Shown here piece by piece: positions 56,141-63,988 of a stretch of 64,000 nucleotides of DNA. The notes under the pieces are model-generated. The model searched no databases. It had not been told where the DNA came from and was given only the letters and a program-made list of their open reading frames with translations. The first letter of the stretch is position 1. Each line of letters opens with the position of its first letter. A program made the translations under genes and the position numbers. The stretch lies in NCBI GenBank assembly GCA_013298125.1, contig JAAFJP010000012.1, forward strand, positions 62,001 to 126,000, read 5' to 3'. The DNA is from Cytophagales bacterium (GTDB lineage: Bacteria; Bacteroidota; Bacteroidia; Cytophagales; Spirosomataceae).

Positions 56141-56668
56141 ATGTCGAGCAATCAAACAAAAACAAATTTCACTTTACGTCATTTCAAAAATGGAGACCAA
56201 GAATCATTAGTAGAAAATGGCAATAACATCAAGATTTTCAACAACGTAAAAGATACCTTCCCGCATCCTTACACCTACGAAGATGCCAGTTGGTGGATTG
56301 AGTTTTGTAAGAAGGTAGATAGACCAGTAACAAGTTTTGCTATTGATGTTAATGGACAAGTTGCGGGGGGAATTGGAATAATTATTGGCTCTGACGTCCA
56401 GCGAGTTACGGCTGAAATTGGCTATTGGCTGGGAGAGAAATATTGGGGTCAAGGCATTGTAGTGGAAGCCCTCAAACAAATGACAAGTTATGCTTTTCAG
56501 ACCTTTCCAGAAATCGTGAGGCTTTGGGCAGCAGTTTTTGAACACAACAAACCTTCGATGCGAGTTTTAGAAAAAGCGGGCTATGAATTTGAGGGAGTTC
56601 GGAAAAAGGCGGTGATTAAAAATGGGGTTGTGCTTGATGAGTATGTGTATGTGATGTTTAGGGAATAG
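56141..56668 (+). CDS. GNAT acetyltransferase, RimJ/RimL type
   Basis: A 175-residue protein with the Acetyltransf_3 layout: FTLRHFKNGDQESLVENGNN at the start, GYWLGEKYWGQGIVVEALKQM near residue 105 as the acetyl-CoA loop, and KPSMRVLEKAGYEFEGVRKK near 145. Acceptor unknown (amino group of a protein or small molecule). I chose the ATG at 56141; an upstream TTG at 56108 adds 11 residues without family support. Confidence 0.85.
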   Translation: MSSNQTKTNFTLRHFKNGDQESLVENGNNIKIFNNVKDTFPHPYTYEDASWWIEFCKKVDRPVTSFAIDVNGQVAGGIGIIIGSDVQRVTAEIGYWLGEKYWGQGIVVEALKQMTSYAFQTFPEIVRLWAAVFEHNKPSMRVLEKAGYEFEGVRKKAVIKNGVVLDEYVYVMFRE

Positions 56669-57089
56669 TTGGAGGATGTTCGCCGATAGCAATTAACGCT
56701 CTTCTAAGATTTTTTATTGGACGACGATTCAATTTCAGAGCCATGATTGTAGCACGTCCAGTAGCTGTTTTTCCAAGCATTCCAGTCAAAGATTCATCCC
56801 AAATAAAATGTTCATCCCATTGCATAATTCTTGGATTAAATAATGAAACTATTGTCTGAGATAAAATATCCAAAGCCTCTATTTTATCTGATTTATAAAT
56901 ATTGCGACCAATACAGGCGTAAGCAAGATTTTCTAAATCATCAGAACCTTGTTTTGAGCGGGGAACGATATGCTCCATTGAAAAAGGTTCAGTAGAGCAA
57001 TCAGAAGAGCATTTACAATATTCACAATATCCATGAGAACGTTCAACAATAAAACGCTTAAGAGTAGCAGGAATACTATTTTTAGCCAT
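56658..57089 (-). CDS. HNH endonuclease-family protein with a changed zinc ligand
   Basis: A 143-residue protein. C22-x2-C25 in HGYCEYC, the HNH core MEHIVPRSKQGSDDLENL with H40, and N54 are present. In the following AC59-IG-R62-N63-IYKSDK the second Cys expected of the usual CxxC pair is Arg62. The structural zinc site may therefore be altered. It overlaps the preceding gene by 8 bases, and its stop overlaps the convergent GNAT gene's end. Target and role are unknown. Confidence 0.8.
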   Translation of the reverse strand: MAKNSIPATLKRFIVERSHGYCEYCKCSSDCSTEPFSMEHIVPRSKQGSDDLENLAYACIGRNIYKSDKIEALDILSQTIVSLFNPRIMQWDEHFIWDESLTGMLGKTATGRATIMALKLNRRPIKNLRRALIAIGEHPPTIP

Positions 57090-57453
57090 TATTGAGATTG
57101 AGTTGAACCATTAAATCACGAACTGAGACTTTGCGAATACGTGCGAGGGTTATTAAGTATTTAAGTCGATTAACGTTCAGTTTTTCGATTTTTTCTACCA
57201 ATTTTTCAATTTCAAAATACTCTTCTTTGCTAATCGTTTCATCAAAACGTTTTTGATTTAAAAATTGGTAACGTTCTGATTCTTTCAAAGACAAGCCTTT
57301 ATTTATCTTTAACAGCAATTGAGATTCCTGAATTTGTCTATCAGAAAGCTCACGACGAACACGCAAAGACAAAATATTTTCAATGAATGTGTCCAAAGAA
57401 CGCTTATCTAAGCCCTCTAATTCGTGGTAGATTGTATTAATTGATAATGTCAT
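57082..57453 (-). CDS. Small helical protein paired with the HNH gene
   Basis: A 123-residue, charged, mostly helical protein (LDKRSLDTFIENILSLRVRR near residue 14 and EYFEIEKLVEKIEKLNVNR near 77). I do not recognise a family name. I chose the ATG at 57453; a frame from 57522 would add a hydrophobic stretch unlike the rest. Its 8-base overlap with the HNH gene means the two are translated together, suggesting a partner or immunity-type protein, which is inference. Confidence 0.65.
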   Translation of the reverse strand: MTLSINTIYHELEGLDKRSLDTFIENILSLRVRRELSDRQIQESQLLLKINKGLSLKESERYQFLNQKRFDETISKEEYFEIEKLVEKIEKLNVNRLKYLITLARIRKVSVRDLMVQLNLNNG

Positions 57454-57508
57454 AAAACAAAAATAAATGATTTGCAAAACAAAACAAAGGAAGCCATAAG
57501 TTTTAAGA

Positions 57509-57988
57509 TTATTCCTTAACAATCAAAGCCACACATTGAGCCGCCACTCCTTCACCACGACCAACGAATCCGATATGCTCGGAAGTAGTCGCTTTGATGG
57601 ATAAATCTTCTTCTGGAATGTTCATTACTTCTGCCAAACAAGCCTTCATTGTAGGGATGTGAGGATTGAGTTTTGGTTCTTGCAAGATAATCGTTACGTC
57701 CAAATTATTAACCTCCCAACCCGCTCCACGTACCATTTCAAGCACTTTTTTGACTAAAACCTTTGAATCTACACCTTTATATTGTGGGTCTTTATCAGAA
57801 AAATGATACCCAATATTTCGCATATTGGCAGCACCCAAAAGGGCATCACATATCACATGACAAACAATATCCGCATCCGAATGTCCGACTGCCCCGTGTG
57901 TATGCGGGACGATGATTCCTCCCAACCAAAAATCTCTGCCTTCTTCGAGGCGATGTACATCGTAACCTTGTCCTATTCTTAATTTCAT
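57509..57988 (-). CDS. ispF: 2-C-methyl-D-erythritol 2,4-cyclodiphosphate synthase
   Basis: A 159-residue MECDP synthase of normal length. It begins RIGQGYDVHRLEEGRDFWLG (metal ligands Asp and His in DVH), has GHSDADIVCHVICDALLGAA near residue 33 (second His), and ends with AATTSE-type ATTSEHIGFVGRGEGVA. It performs the cyclisation step of the non-mevalonate isoprenoid pathway in the cytoplasm. It starts 17 bases after the permease gene that precedes it on the minus strand. Confidence 0.95.
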   Translation of the reverse strand: MKLRIGQGYDVHRLEEGRDFWLGGIIVPHTHGAVGHSDADIVCHVICDALLGAANMRNIGYHFSDKDPQYKGVDSKVLVKKVLEMVRGAGWEVNNLDVTIILQEPKLNPHIPTMKACLAEVMNIPEEDLSIKATTSEHIGFVGRGEGVAAQCVALIVKE

Positions 57989-58005
57989 AAATTTTTATAA
58001 TTAAA

Positions 58006-59079
58006 TTACTTCTTCCCACGCACAGGTTCACCCAAAATATATCCATAAGGCTTTAAATCAGGCACTGCATCGAAAATTACTTTCAAAATGGCAATCGTGG
58101 GCAATGACAACGCCATGCCCGCAATGCCCCAAAGTGCTGAACCCAACAAGAGGGCAATGATGGCTACCAAACCATTGATGCTGACCTTTGAGCCTACAAC
58201 GTAAGGCGTGATAAAATTTCCTTCCAAAAACTGCACGAACACAAACACACCCGCCACGCCCACTGCATACATGGGAGAGTCTTTGGTAATGAGGGCAATG
58301 ATGATGGGCAAAATTGAGCCTATCAGAATACCGATGAAGGGAATGACTAAAAGAAATGCCGCCAAGAAGCCAAAGAAAACTGCGTAATCAATGCCTAAAA
58401 TTAATAATCCGATGGTATTGAGACTTCCAACGATAAGCGTAACTGTCACTAAACCAGTGAGATAGCTACGGACTACCTCATAAATTCTATTTAATACTTC
58501 ATCTACTTTCTTTTTACTGACTTGATGAAAAAGTTTATGGAAAAATGTCCTGAAAAAATCTCGGTAATAGAGAAAAAAGAACATATAAATCGGAATCAGG
58601 GACATATCGCCCAAAACATTACCCGTTGTGGAGAGGGCATTGGTAAAAAAAGAACCGCCCGTACTCAATCCCGTGCCTAACATTCCCGTTCCGTATTTTT
58701 TGAGATTGGCGATTTGAGTTCTCTTTCCTACATTAAAATTCTCTTGTACCCATCTTTGGATTTGGTTGAACCAAAGCGTAAATTTTTGTTCTAATTGTGG
58801 TAGCATATCACCAAAATCGGCGATTTGGGTTGAGGCTAAATAAATGATAATAACGGAAATGATAATGAAAAGGAATAAAGTAAGAATGGAAGCCAAAATT
58901 CTACTTAATCGCTTCTTTTCTAACCAATTAGCTACTGGTAAAATCGCCATTGAAAAGATGGTTGCGATAAAAAAAGGCACAAGAATATCCTGTAAAACCA
59001 TCAGCCAATACACCAATATCGTAACGGAGATAAGGGCAAAGGCAAACTTTGCGATGAAAGGAAATTGATAGTTTTTCAT
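58006..59079 (-). CDS. AI-2E-family transporter (PF01594 permease)
   Basis: A 357-residue membrane protein with about eight helices and the family's central soluble region (QNFN-type WVQENFNVGKRTQ), then PFIGILIGSILPIIIAL near residue 248 and EGNFITPYVVGSKVSINGL near 285. Members are ascribed diverse roles (autoinducer export, Na+/H+ antiport), so function is open. It probably shares a transcript with ispF. Confidence 0.85.
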   Translation of the reverse strand: MKNYQFPFIAKFAFALISVTILVYWLMVLQDILVPFFIATIFSMAILPVANWLEKKRLSRILASILTLFLFIIISVIIIYLASTQIADFGDMLPQLEQKFTLWFNQIQRWVQENFNVGKRTQIANLKKYGTGMLGTGLSTGGSFFTNALSTTGNVLGDMSLIPIYMFFFLYYRDFFRTFFHKLFHQVSKKKVDEVLNRIYEVVRSYLTGLVTVTLIVGSLNTIGLLILGIDYAVFFGFLAAFLLVIPFIGILIGSILPIIIALITKDSPMYAVGVAGVFVFVQFLEGNFITPYVVGSKVSINGLVAIIALLLGSALWGIAGMALSLPTIAILKVIFDAVPDLKPYGYILGEPVRGKK

Positions 59080-59087
59080 TAGTTTTT

Positions 59088-59199
59088 CAACGGGTTTAAA
59101 CCCGTTGTTAAGACATCTACCGTCCCTCTGGGACTTTTAATTTACAGTAACAGTTCCGTAGGAACGACTTATTTCCTAACAACGGATTTTAATCCGTTG
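59088..59199. repeat. Array of four hairpins between minus-strand genes
   Basis: In order: CAACGGGTTTAAACCCGTTG (59088-59107, perfect palindrome), GTCCC-TCT-GGGAC (59122-59134), GTTCC-GTA-GGAAC (59153-59165), and CAACGGATT-TT-AATCCGTTG (59180-59199). The first and last form a larger imperfect inverted repeat around the inner two. The first centre, GGGTTTAAACCC, equals that of the transposase-flanking palindromes. Confidence 0.85.
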
Positions 59200-59219
59200 A
59201 GTAAAAGATGGTTGATTAA

Positions 59220-60311
59220 TTACTTCCAACGACCTAATGGGTAAGAAATTGTACCGTTTGTGGTTACCAAAGAAACCGTTTTTGATGTCAAATCTCCTAC
59301 TAAAATCAAATCTGTATTTACTTGATAACCAAGTGTTTTTGCCTGATTTTGGGCTTTTGCAATTAGATTTTGTGGTACTTTAACTCTGGCATTCACACAT
59401 GGACAAGGCTTTTCTCTTTTATGTTTATTCAGTTCAATCAATAACTCTTTGGTATCGCCAGCTTTGGCTTCTTTTCCCCAGCCAATCATCTTGTTCATCC
59501 ATGTGTTGTATTGTGGACGATAGGGTTCAAATTCAAAAATTAGGTCGGGGTATTTTCTTAACATTTCCGCCCCGTTTTTGAAATATTGGATGTGTCCAGG
59601 GTCTAAAAATCCGATGAAATTCCCGCCCCAAGTCATGCCATTTTGTGCTGTGAGGTCGTTGAGAGGGCGATAATGTGATAAATTATTTGAAATTTTATTA
59701 TTTCGCATCACGGCAAAATCTGCCGCAAATCCAAAATTGTGCATCGAAATTGGCGAAGCGGTTTTGTTACTTCCCAAGTATTTTTGCTGATTTGCCATTG
59801 ACCGTAAATCCGAAATAATCCTGACTGAACCATTCAAATCTTTCATTACCTGATGGATTGAGTCTCGTTTTGAAAGGAAGTTAGCACGGTCTTGGGCTAA
59901 TAATTTTTCCCAACGAGTGAACAAGTATCTTGGTTGAACCGCCAACGCCCAGAGGTATTCTTGCTCTTGCCAAGTCATGGCGGGCGTGTTGGGCAATGTT
60001 TGTGGGCGTTCGTCTCCTTGGGCAGTTACGCCTGAGATTTTTAGGTTTCCTTGCGGGTCTGAGATGGCAACAAAAACTCGTTGTGGGCTAAGGTTTTGTT
60101 TTAGTAAAGTATCGGTCAAGTAAAAACTCTGAGCTATTTCTTGAATACTTAAATCATTGACTTTCAGGGTAGTATCGCAAGATGAATTCTGCCAACTTAC
60201 TTCTGTTTCTAATAATTTCCCAGATTTATTGATTAAATCACACGCCAAAAGACTGATACAGGTAAGGGATATTTTGAGAAAATGCTTCAATAGTAAATTT
60301 GTTAAAAACAT
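59220..60311 (-). CDS. M15-type peptidase (VanY/L,D- or D,D-carboxypeptidase-like) lipoprotein
   Basis: A 363-residue protein with a probable lipoprotein signal (CISLLACD). The M15 zinc residues are recognisable: SMHNFGFAADFAV near residue 188 (SxHxxGxAxD) and the later DPGHIQYF near 228. It should cleave peptides of peptidoglycan in the periplasm. A basic linker and a C-terminal domain of about 80 residues, ending TTNGTISYPLGRWK, extend it beyond the minimal M15 fold. Confidence 0.8.
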   Translation of the reverse strand: MFLTNLLLKHFLKISLTCISLLACDLINKSGKLLETEVSWQNSSCDTTLKVNDLSIQEIAQSFYLTDTLLKQNLSPQRVFVAISDPQGNLKISGVTAQGDERPQTLPNTPAMTWQEQEYLWALAVQPRYLFTRWEKLLAQDRANFLSKRDSIHQVMKDLNGSVRIISDLRSMANQQKYLGSNKTASPISMHNFGFAADFAVMRNNKISNNLSHYRPLNDLTAQNGMTWGGNFIGFLDPGHIQYFKNGAEMLRKYPDLIFEFEPYRPQYNTWMNKMIGWGKEAKAGDTKELLIELNKHKREKPCPCVNARVKVPQNLIAKAQNQAKTLGYQVNTDLILVGDLTSKTVSLVTTNGTISYPLGRWK

Positions 60312-60350
60312 TGATTTTTAGTGGTTTTTGTGTGTGTTTGACAAATATTT

Positions 60351-60404
60351 ACCGCAAGGACGCTATGTCGCAAGGTTTTTTCCGTGTCTTTGCGACTTTG
60401 CGGT
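60351..60404. repeat. Degenerate ACCGCAAGG/CTTTGCGGT inverted repeat
   Basis: ACCGCAAGGACGC (60351-60363) and TGTCGCAAGG are opposed by GTCTTTGCGACTTTGCGGT (60386-60404). The pairing is imperfect. It lies between the M15-type gene and the EamA gene, and no coding sequence is seen around it. Confidence 0.6.
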
Positions 60405-60460
60405 TGAATCTTTAAAATCTAAAAATAGAGAAAAATTCTGAGAAACCCAATCCCTAAAAA

Positions 60461-61324
60461 TCACCTAAACTTCTCCCGCTGAGCCAAATACAGTCCCACA
60501 ATAACGAGCAATGTACCTATATACGTATATGAAGTGATGGGTTCTTTCAATAAAAATGAGGCATAAATGAATCCAAAAATGGGGCATAAAAACAACCATA
60601 GTGAAGCCTTTACGGGGTCAAGTTTTAGTAAATATAACCATAGTTGTACCGCTCCAATCGAGACTGGAATCACGAGCCAAAAGACTGAGCCCCAGAACTT
60701 TATGTCATAATTATTGTTTGACCAATCTGTAAAAAAGAAGGTTATTGGCACTAATAAAATTCCGCCCAAAAGCACTTGCCAACCATTAATTATCAAGAGT
60801 GGCAAATCCCATTTTTGAGAAGAATAATAGACAGTTCCGACGGAATAGGAAATCATGGAAATGGATAAAATAATTAAGCCTTCTGCATCGGCAAAACTAT
60901 TTTTTAGTAATGGGTAAGTGGCAATTCCTACGCCCGTAATACCGAGGATCAAACCTAAAACCTCTGATTTTTTCACAGAGCGTCCCAACCAAAATGCTGA
61001 TAAAATACTGATTATTAATGGATTAGTAGCGGTAGATAAACTCCCGATTCCTGCCGAGACGTGCTTGATAGCGATGACAAAACAACCTAAATAGAGGGTG
61101 ACATTCAAGAATCCGTAGATGGCTAATTGTTGCCATTCTGAACCTTTTGGTAGTCTGTTTTTTTGAAATAAATAGGCATAACCCAACATCAATGCTCCCG
61201 CAATAAAGAATCTAAAATTGCCAATCACCAAAGGTTGGGCGGACTGAATTCCGATTTTTGTAGCCGAAGAAGCGGATGCCCAAAGCATGGCGAAAAGTAT
61301 TCCAATCAGTAAATTTTTTATCAT
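60461..61324 (-). CDS. EamA/DMT-superfamily transporter
   Basis: A 287-residue protein with ten hydrophobic helices in two EamA halves; the first begins LIGILFAMLWASASSATKIG and the second near residue 150. KHVSAGIGSLSTATNPLIIS and LKLDPVKASLWLFLCPIFGF are typical of the family. Probably a metabolite or amino-acid exporter. It overlaps the end of the deaminase gene by 4 bases, so it is co-expressed with it. Confidence 0.85.
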   Translation of the reverse strand: MIKNLLIGILFAMLWASASSATKIGIQSAQPLVIGNFRFFIAGALMLGYAYLFQKNRLPKGSEWQQLAIYGFLNVTLYLGCFVIAIKHVSAGIGSLSTATNPLIISILSAFWLGRSVKKSEVLGLILGITGVGIATYPLLKNSFADAEGLIILSISMISYSVGTVYYSSQKWDLPLLIINGWQVLLGGILLVPITFFFTDWSNNNYDIKFWGSVFWLVIPVSIGAVQLWLYLLKLDPVKASLWLFLCPIFGFIYASFLLKEPITSYTYIGTLLVIVGLYLAQREKFR

Positions 61325-62034
61325 AATTTTTGGGCAGCTTCTTGGTCTAACATCACGATACTATTTTCTATTTTTTGAAAAATACTTGCTGGAAATTGCT
61401 CGGTAATTTCTTCTGTTAATGCCTTATTTATTACGTCAGCTTTACGGTTTCCGTTGGCAATCAAAATTGGTAATTTTGCTTCTTGTAAATGAGCTAAACC
61501 GAGGGTAATCCCTTGGGTTAAAATGGTTTCTTTCGTAAAATATTTTTGCCCAACGGTTTTTGTAACTGCTTCTAATTCAGATACATGAGCGTAAATATCA
61601 AATGGCGTATTAGGTTCGTTTAAAGCAATATGTCCGTTCATACCCACGCCTACGAGCATGACATCTAAGCCCCCACGAGAAGCGATAAATTCATTAATTT
61701 TTTGACATTCTGAGTCTAAATCTTGGGCTTTTGCATCAAAATATTTGATACGTTCTGCGGGAAAATTTAGGGGAATTAATAGGTTTTGATAAATGCCATA
61801 TTTGCAAGAACCCTCATCATTTTCGTCCATACCTACCCATTCGTCAAGCCCTACAAAAGTGCATTTTTCAAAGAGATTTTTATCAGATTTTGCCAAGAAT
61901 TTGCACACGCCCAAAGGGGTATCGCCCGAGGCAATGCAGATGATTGCATCAGGTTTTTTCTTCAAAATTTCGATGATGAGATTGGCAGTTGCTTCGGAAA
62001 GGGCTTCGTAATCGGGGAAAGTATTTATGGTCAT
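61321..62034 (-). CDS. nagB: Glucosamine-6-phosphate deaminase-like protein
   Basis: A 237-residue protein of the glucosamine/galactosamine-6-phosphate isomerase family: IASGDTPLGVCKFLAK near residue 34, FVGLDEWVGMDENDEGS near 60, and VGVGMNGHIALNEPNTPF near 130. This last segment carries the ring-opening His and the neighbouring Glu. It would convert an amino-sugar phosphate to a ketose phosphate plus ammonia. At 237 residues it is in the size class of short monomer-type NagB. First gene of a pair with the EamA transporter. Confidence 0.8.
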   Translation of the reverse strand: MTINTFPDYEALSEATANLIIEILKKKPDAIICIASGDTPLGVCKFLAKSDKNLFEKCTFVGLDEWVGMDENDEGSCKYGIYQNLLIPLNFPAERIKYFDAKAQDLDSECQKINEFIASRGGLDVMLVGVGMNGHIALNEPNTPFDIYAHVSELEAVTKTVGQKYFTKETILTQGITLGLAHLQEAKLPILIANGNRKADVINKALTEEITEQFPASIFQKIENSIVMLDQEAAQKL

Positions 62035-62112
62035 AATTTGAGGATTTGATATAAAAAAACCACGAGCGTAACCCGTGGTACAATATTAGGAATTTTTACC
62101 GAGCGTCGGTCG

Positions 62113-62233
62113 CCACAAAGACATAAAGAAAACAAAGGTTTACATCGATAAGTATTAAATCAGAAAGTATATTTCTCAAAATTTACTGCAAAATATGGTT
62201 TGAGAAAACTTTGTTTCCTTTATGCCTTTGTGG
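62113..62233. repeat. CCACAAAGACATAAAG inverted repeat
   Basis: The left arm 62113-62138 (CCACAAAGACATAAAGAAAA then CAAAGG) and right arm 62208-62233 are imperfect complements. An inner TTTCTCAAA/TTTGAGAAA pairing near 62172-62208 lies between them. It separates the deaminase from the peptide deformylase gene. Confidence 0.7.
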
Positions 62234-62242
62234 TAATAAAAA

Positions 62243-62821
62243 TTACAACTTCGGAAATTTCATTTTATAGTCCACATCGACTCTCCCCTTCGTGATTTTG
62301 GCGAGTTTATTTTTCAACATTCGCTTTTTTACAGGGTTGAGATGGTCGGTAAAAAGGATTCCGTCCACGTGGTCGTATTCGTGTTGGATGATTCGGGCGG
62401 CAAGTCCTTCGTATTCTTCCGTATGCTCGTTCCAGTCTTCATCAAAATACCTAATCGTCAGAAATTCAGGACGATAGACATCTTCACGCACGTCAGGAAT
62501 CGACAAACAACCTTCTTCAAAACCCCAATCGTCGCCGTCTTCTTCCAAAATTTCGGCATTGATAAATACCTTTTTGAAATCAATCAGTGAAGGGTCTTTA
62601 TCACGTTCTTCCATGTCTTCGCCTTCATTAAACGGACGACCATCGACTACGAAAATCCGTAAATTTAGACCAATTTGGGGTGCTGCCAAACCAACACCTT
62701 TGGCATTATACATGGTCTCGAACATATCTTCCGAGAGTTTTTTTACATCGTAAGATTTGTCTATATCAACGGTTACTTTTCTTAAAACGGGGTCTCCGTA
62801 TGCGACTATGGGGTAAATCAT
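62243..62821 (-). CDS. def: Peptide deformylase
   Basis: A 192-residue metalloenzyme removing the N-formyl group of nascent proteins. All three family motifs are present: GVGLAAPQIG near residue 39, EEGCLSIP near 106, and IQHEYDHVDGILFTD near 147 (HExxH-type metal site with the Cys of motif 2). I chose the ATG at 62821, beginning MIYPIVAYGDPVLRK; a frame from 62872 is encoded by a repeat of AATTGG words. Confidence 0.94.
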   Translation of the reverse strand: MIYPIVAYGDPVLRKVTVDIDKSYDVKKLSEDMFETMYNAKGVGLAAPQIGLNLRIFVVDGRPFNEGEDMEERDKDPSLIDFKKVFINAEILEEDGDDWGFEEGCLSIPDVREDVYRPEFLTIRYFDEDWNEHTEEYEGLAARIIQHEYDHVDGILFTDHLNPVKKRMLKNKLAKITKGRVDVDYKMKFPKL

Positions 62822-62872
62822 TGGTTGGTTAATTGGAAATTGGTTATTGAAAATTGGTATTTCAAATAACAT
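62822..62872. repeat. AATTGG/TTGGTT low-complexity repeat upstream of def
   Basis: Words TTGGTTGG, AATTGGAAATTGGTTATTG and AAAATTGGTA are reiterated immediately before the def start. They encode a plausible but spurious N-terminal extension on the minus strand, and may influence the 5' untranslated region. Confidence 0.55.
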
Positions 62873-62987
62873 AACGTCTAAATTTTATACAAAATTAAGT
62901 AAAAAATCTTGAAAATGTGGTACGGAATAGCCTAAGAACGTATAAATGATAACGGTTAAAATGGACAGTTCATCTGATAAATTTGAA

Positions 62988-63054
62988 GTAGGGACGAATA
63001 GCATTCGTCTGCTGCCTTGAATAGGCACATTGGACGAATGCTATTCGTCCCTAC
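62988..63054. repeat. REP/BIME-like double hairpin with 5' GTAG, 22-bp perfect arms
   Basis: Arms 62988-63009 and 63033-63054 are exact complements with a 23-base spacer. Each arm is GTAGG followed by the hairpin GACGAAT-AGC-ATTCGTC. GACAGTT (62964) and AACTGTC (63072) give an outer pairing. The beginning AAGTAGGGACG resembles AAAGTAGGGGCG at 149, so these two loci may be related. Confidence 0.88.
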
Positions 63055-63166
63055 ATTAGTTATGTCGCTAAAACTGTCAGTGAACTAATGTACACAAAGC
63101 CCGACTTGTTGCAATTCAAGTAAAATTAGAGTATTATTACATTTACAAAATTAACCAAACCGCAAA

Positions 63167-63988
63167 GTGGCTAAAAAGATTACTGACTACGATTTTTCCT
63201 TACCAATTATTGAGGCTCAGGATGAGTACAAAACATTATCTGGTGGCAGAAATAAACCATTATTGTTTCGTGGTGTTTGTCAGAATACATACCAAAAGGG
63301 TGACTATGTTGTAAAATTCAGAAATAGTAAAGAGATGAGTAATGAGGCTTCTGCCCGTGAATTATTAGCATCTTTTATTGCATTACAATTAGGGTTATTA
63401 ATTCCACCTCCTGTATTGGTTAATATTAGCTATGGTTTTGTGCAGACTATCAAAGGGAAAGAGTCTTATGTTGATGCTAACAACAGTATTGGTATAAATT
63501 TTGGGTGTAAATTTGTATCAGGAAATATTGATATAATTCATAATCAAGCCCTTACGGAAATTCAAAAGAGTCAAGCGAGTCAAATTTTTCCATTTGATGT
63601 TTTTATCAGTAATTCTGATCGTAGGGTTGATAAGCCCAATCTTTTGATGGATGATGGGGGCAATATTTTTATTTTTGACCATGAATTAGCATTTGGGTTT
63701 GTTTTCGACATATTCAAAAATAAAACACCTTGGGAGTTTCGTCCACAGGATAAAGATTGGATTAAAAACCATTTTTTTTACTCATATCTTAAAAATAAGT
63801 TTCCTGACTTTTCAATTTTAGTCAATAAACTAACACAATTGGATGATAGTTTTTGGGATAAGGCATTTGCATTGATTCCAAAAGAATGGCAGACGGAACA
63901 ATTAGATGAAATTAAAAACTATTGCCACTCGTTAATTGCTAACAAAGACTTATTTTTGCAAGAACTAAAAAACGTTTTATTCAAATGA
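63167..63988 (+). CDS. HipA-like kinase-fold protein (HipA_2 type)
   Basis: A 273-residue protein similar to the C-terminal kinase part of HipA: VVKFRNSKEMSNEASARELLAS near residue 48 (ATP-binding Lys and helix Glu), FDVFISNSDRRVDKPNLLMD near 143 (catalytic Asp and Asn), and IFIFDHELAF near 168 (metal-binding Asp). It lacks HipA's N-terminal domain and no HipB-like gene precedes it. The start is GTG at 63167. Its stop overlaps the next start (ATGA), so it is the first of at least two coupled genes. Confidence 0.8.
   Translation: MAKKITDYDFSLPIIEAQDEYKTLSGGRNKPLLFRGVCQNTYQKGDYVVKFRNSKEMSNEASARELLASFIALQLGLLIPPPVLVNISYGFVQTIKGKESYVDANNSIGINFGCKFVSGNIDIIHNQALTEIQKSQASQIFPFDVFISNSDRRVDKPNLLMDDGGNIFIFDHELAFGFVFDIFKNKTPWEFRPQDKDWIKNHFFYSYLKNKFPDFSILVNKLTQLDDSFWDKAFALIPKEWQTEQLDEIKNYCHSLIANKDLFLQELKNVLFK

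Noticed and set aside
62822-62872. A longer N-terminus for peptide deformylase
   Set aside because: The residues come from AATTGG repeats; the family start MIYPIVAYGDP fits the ATG at 62821.
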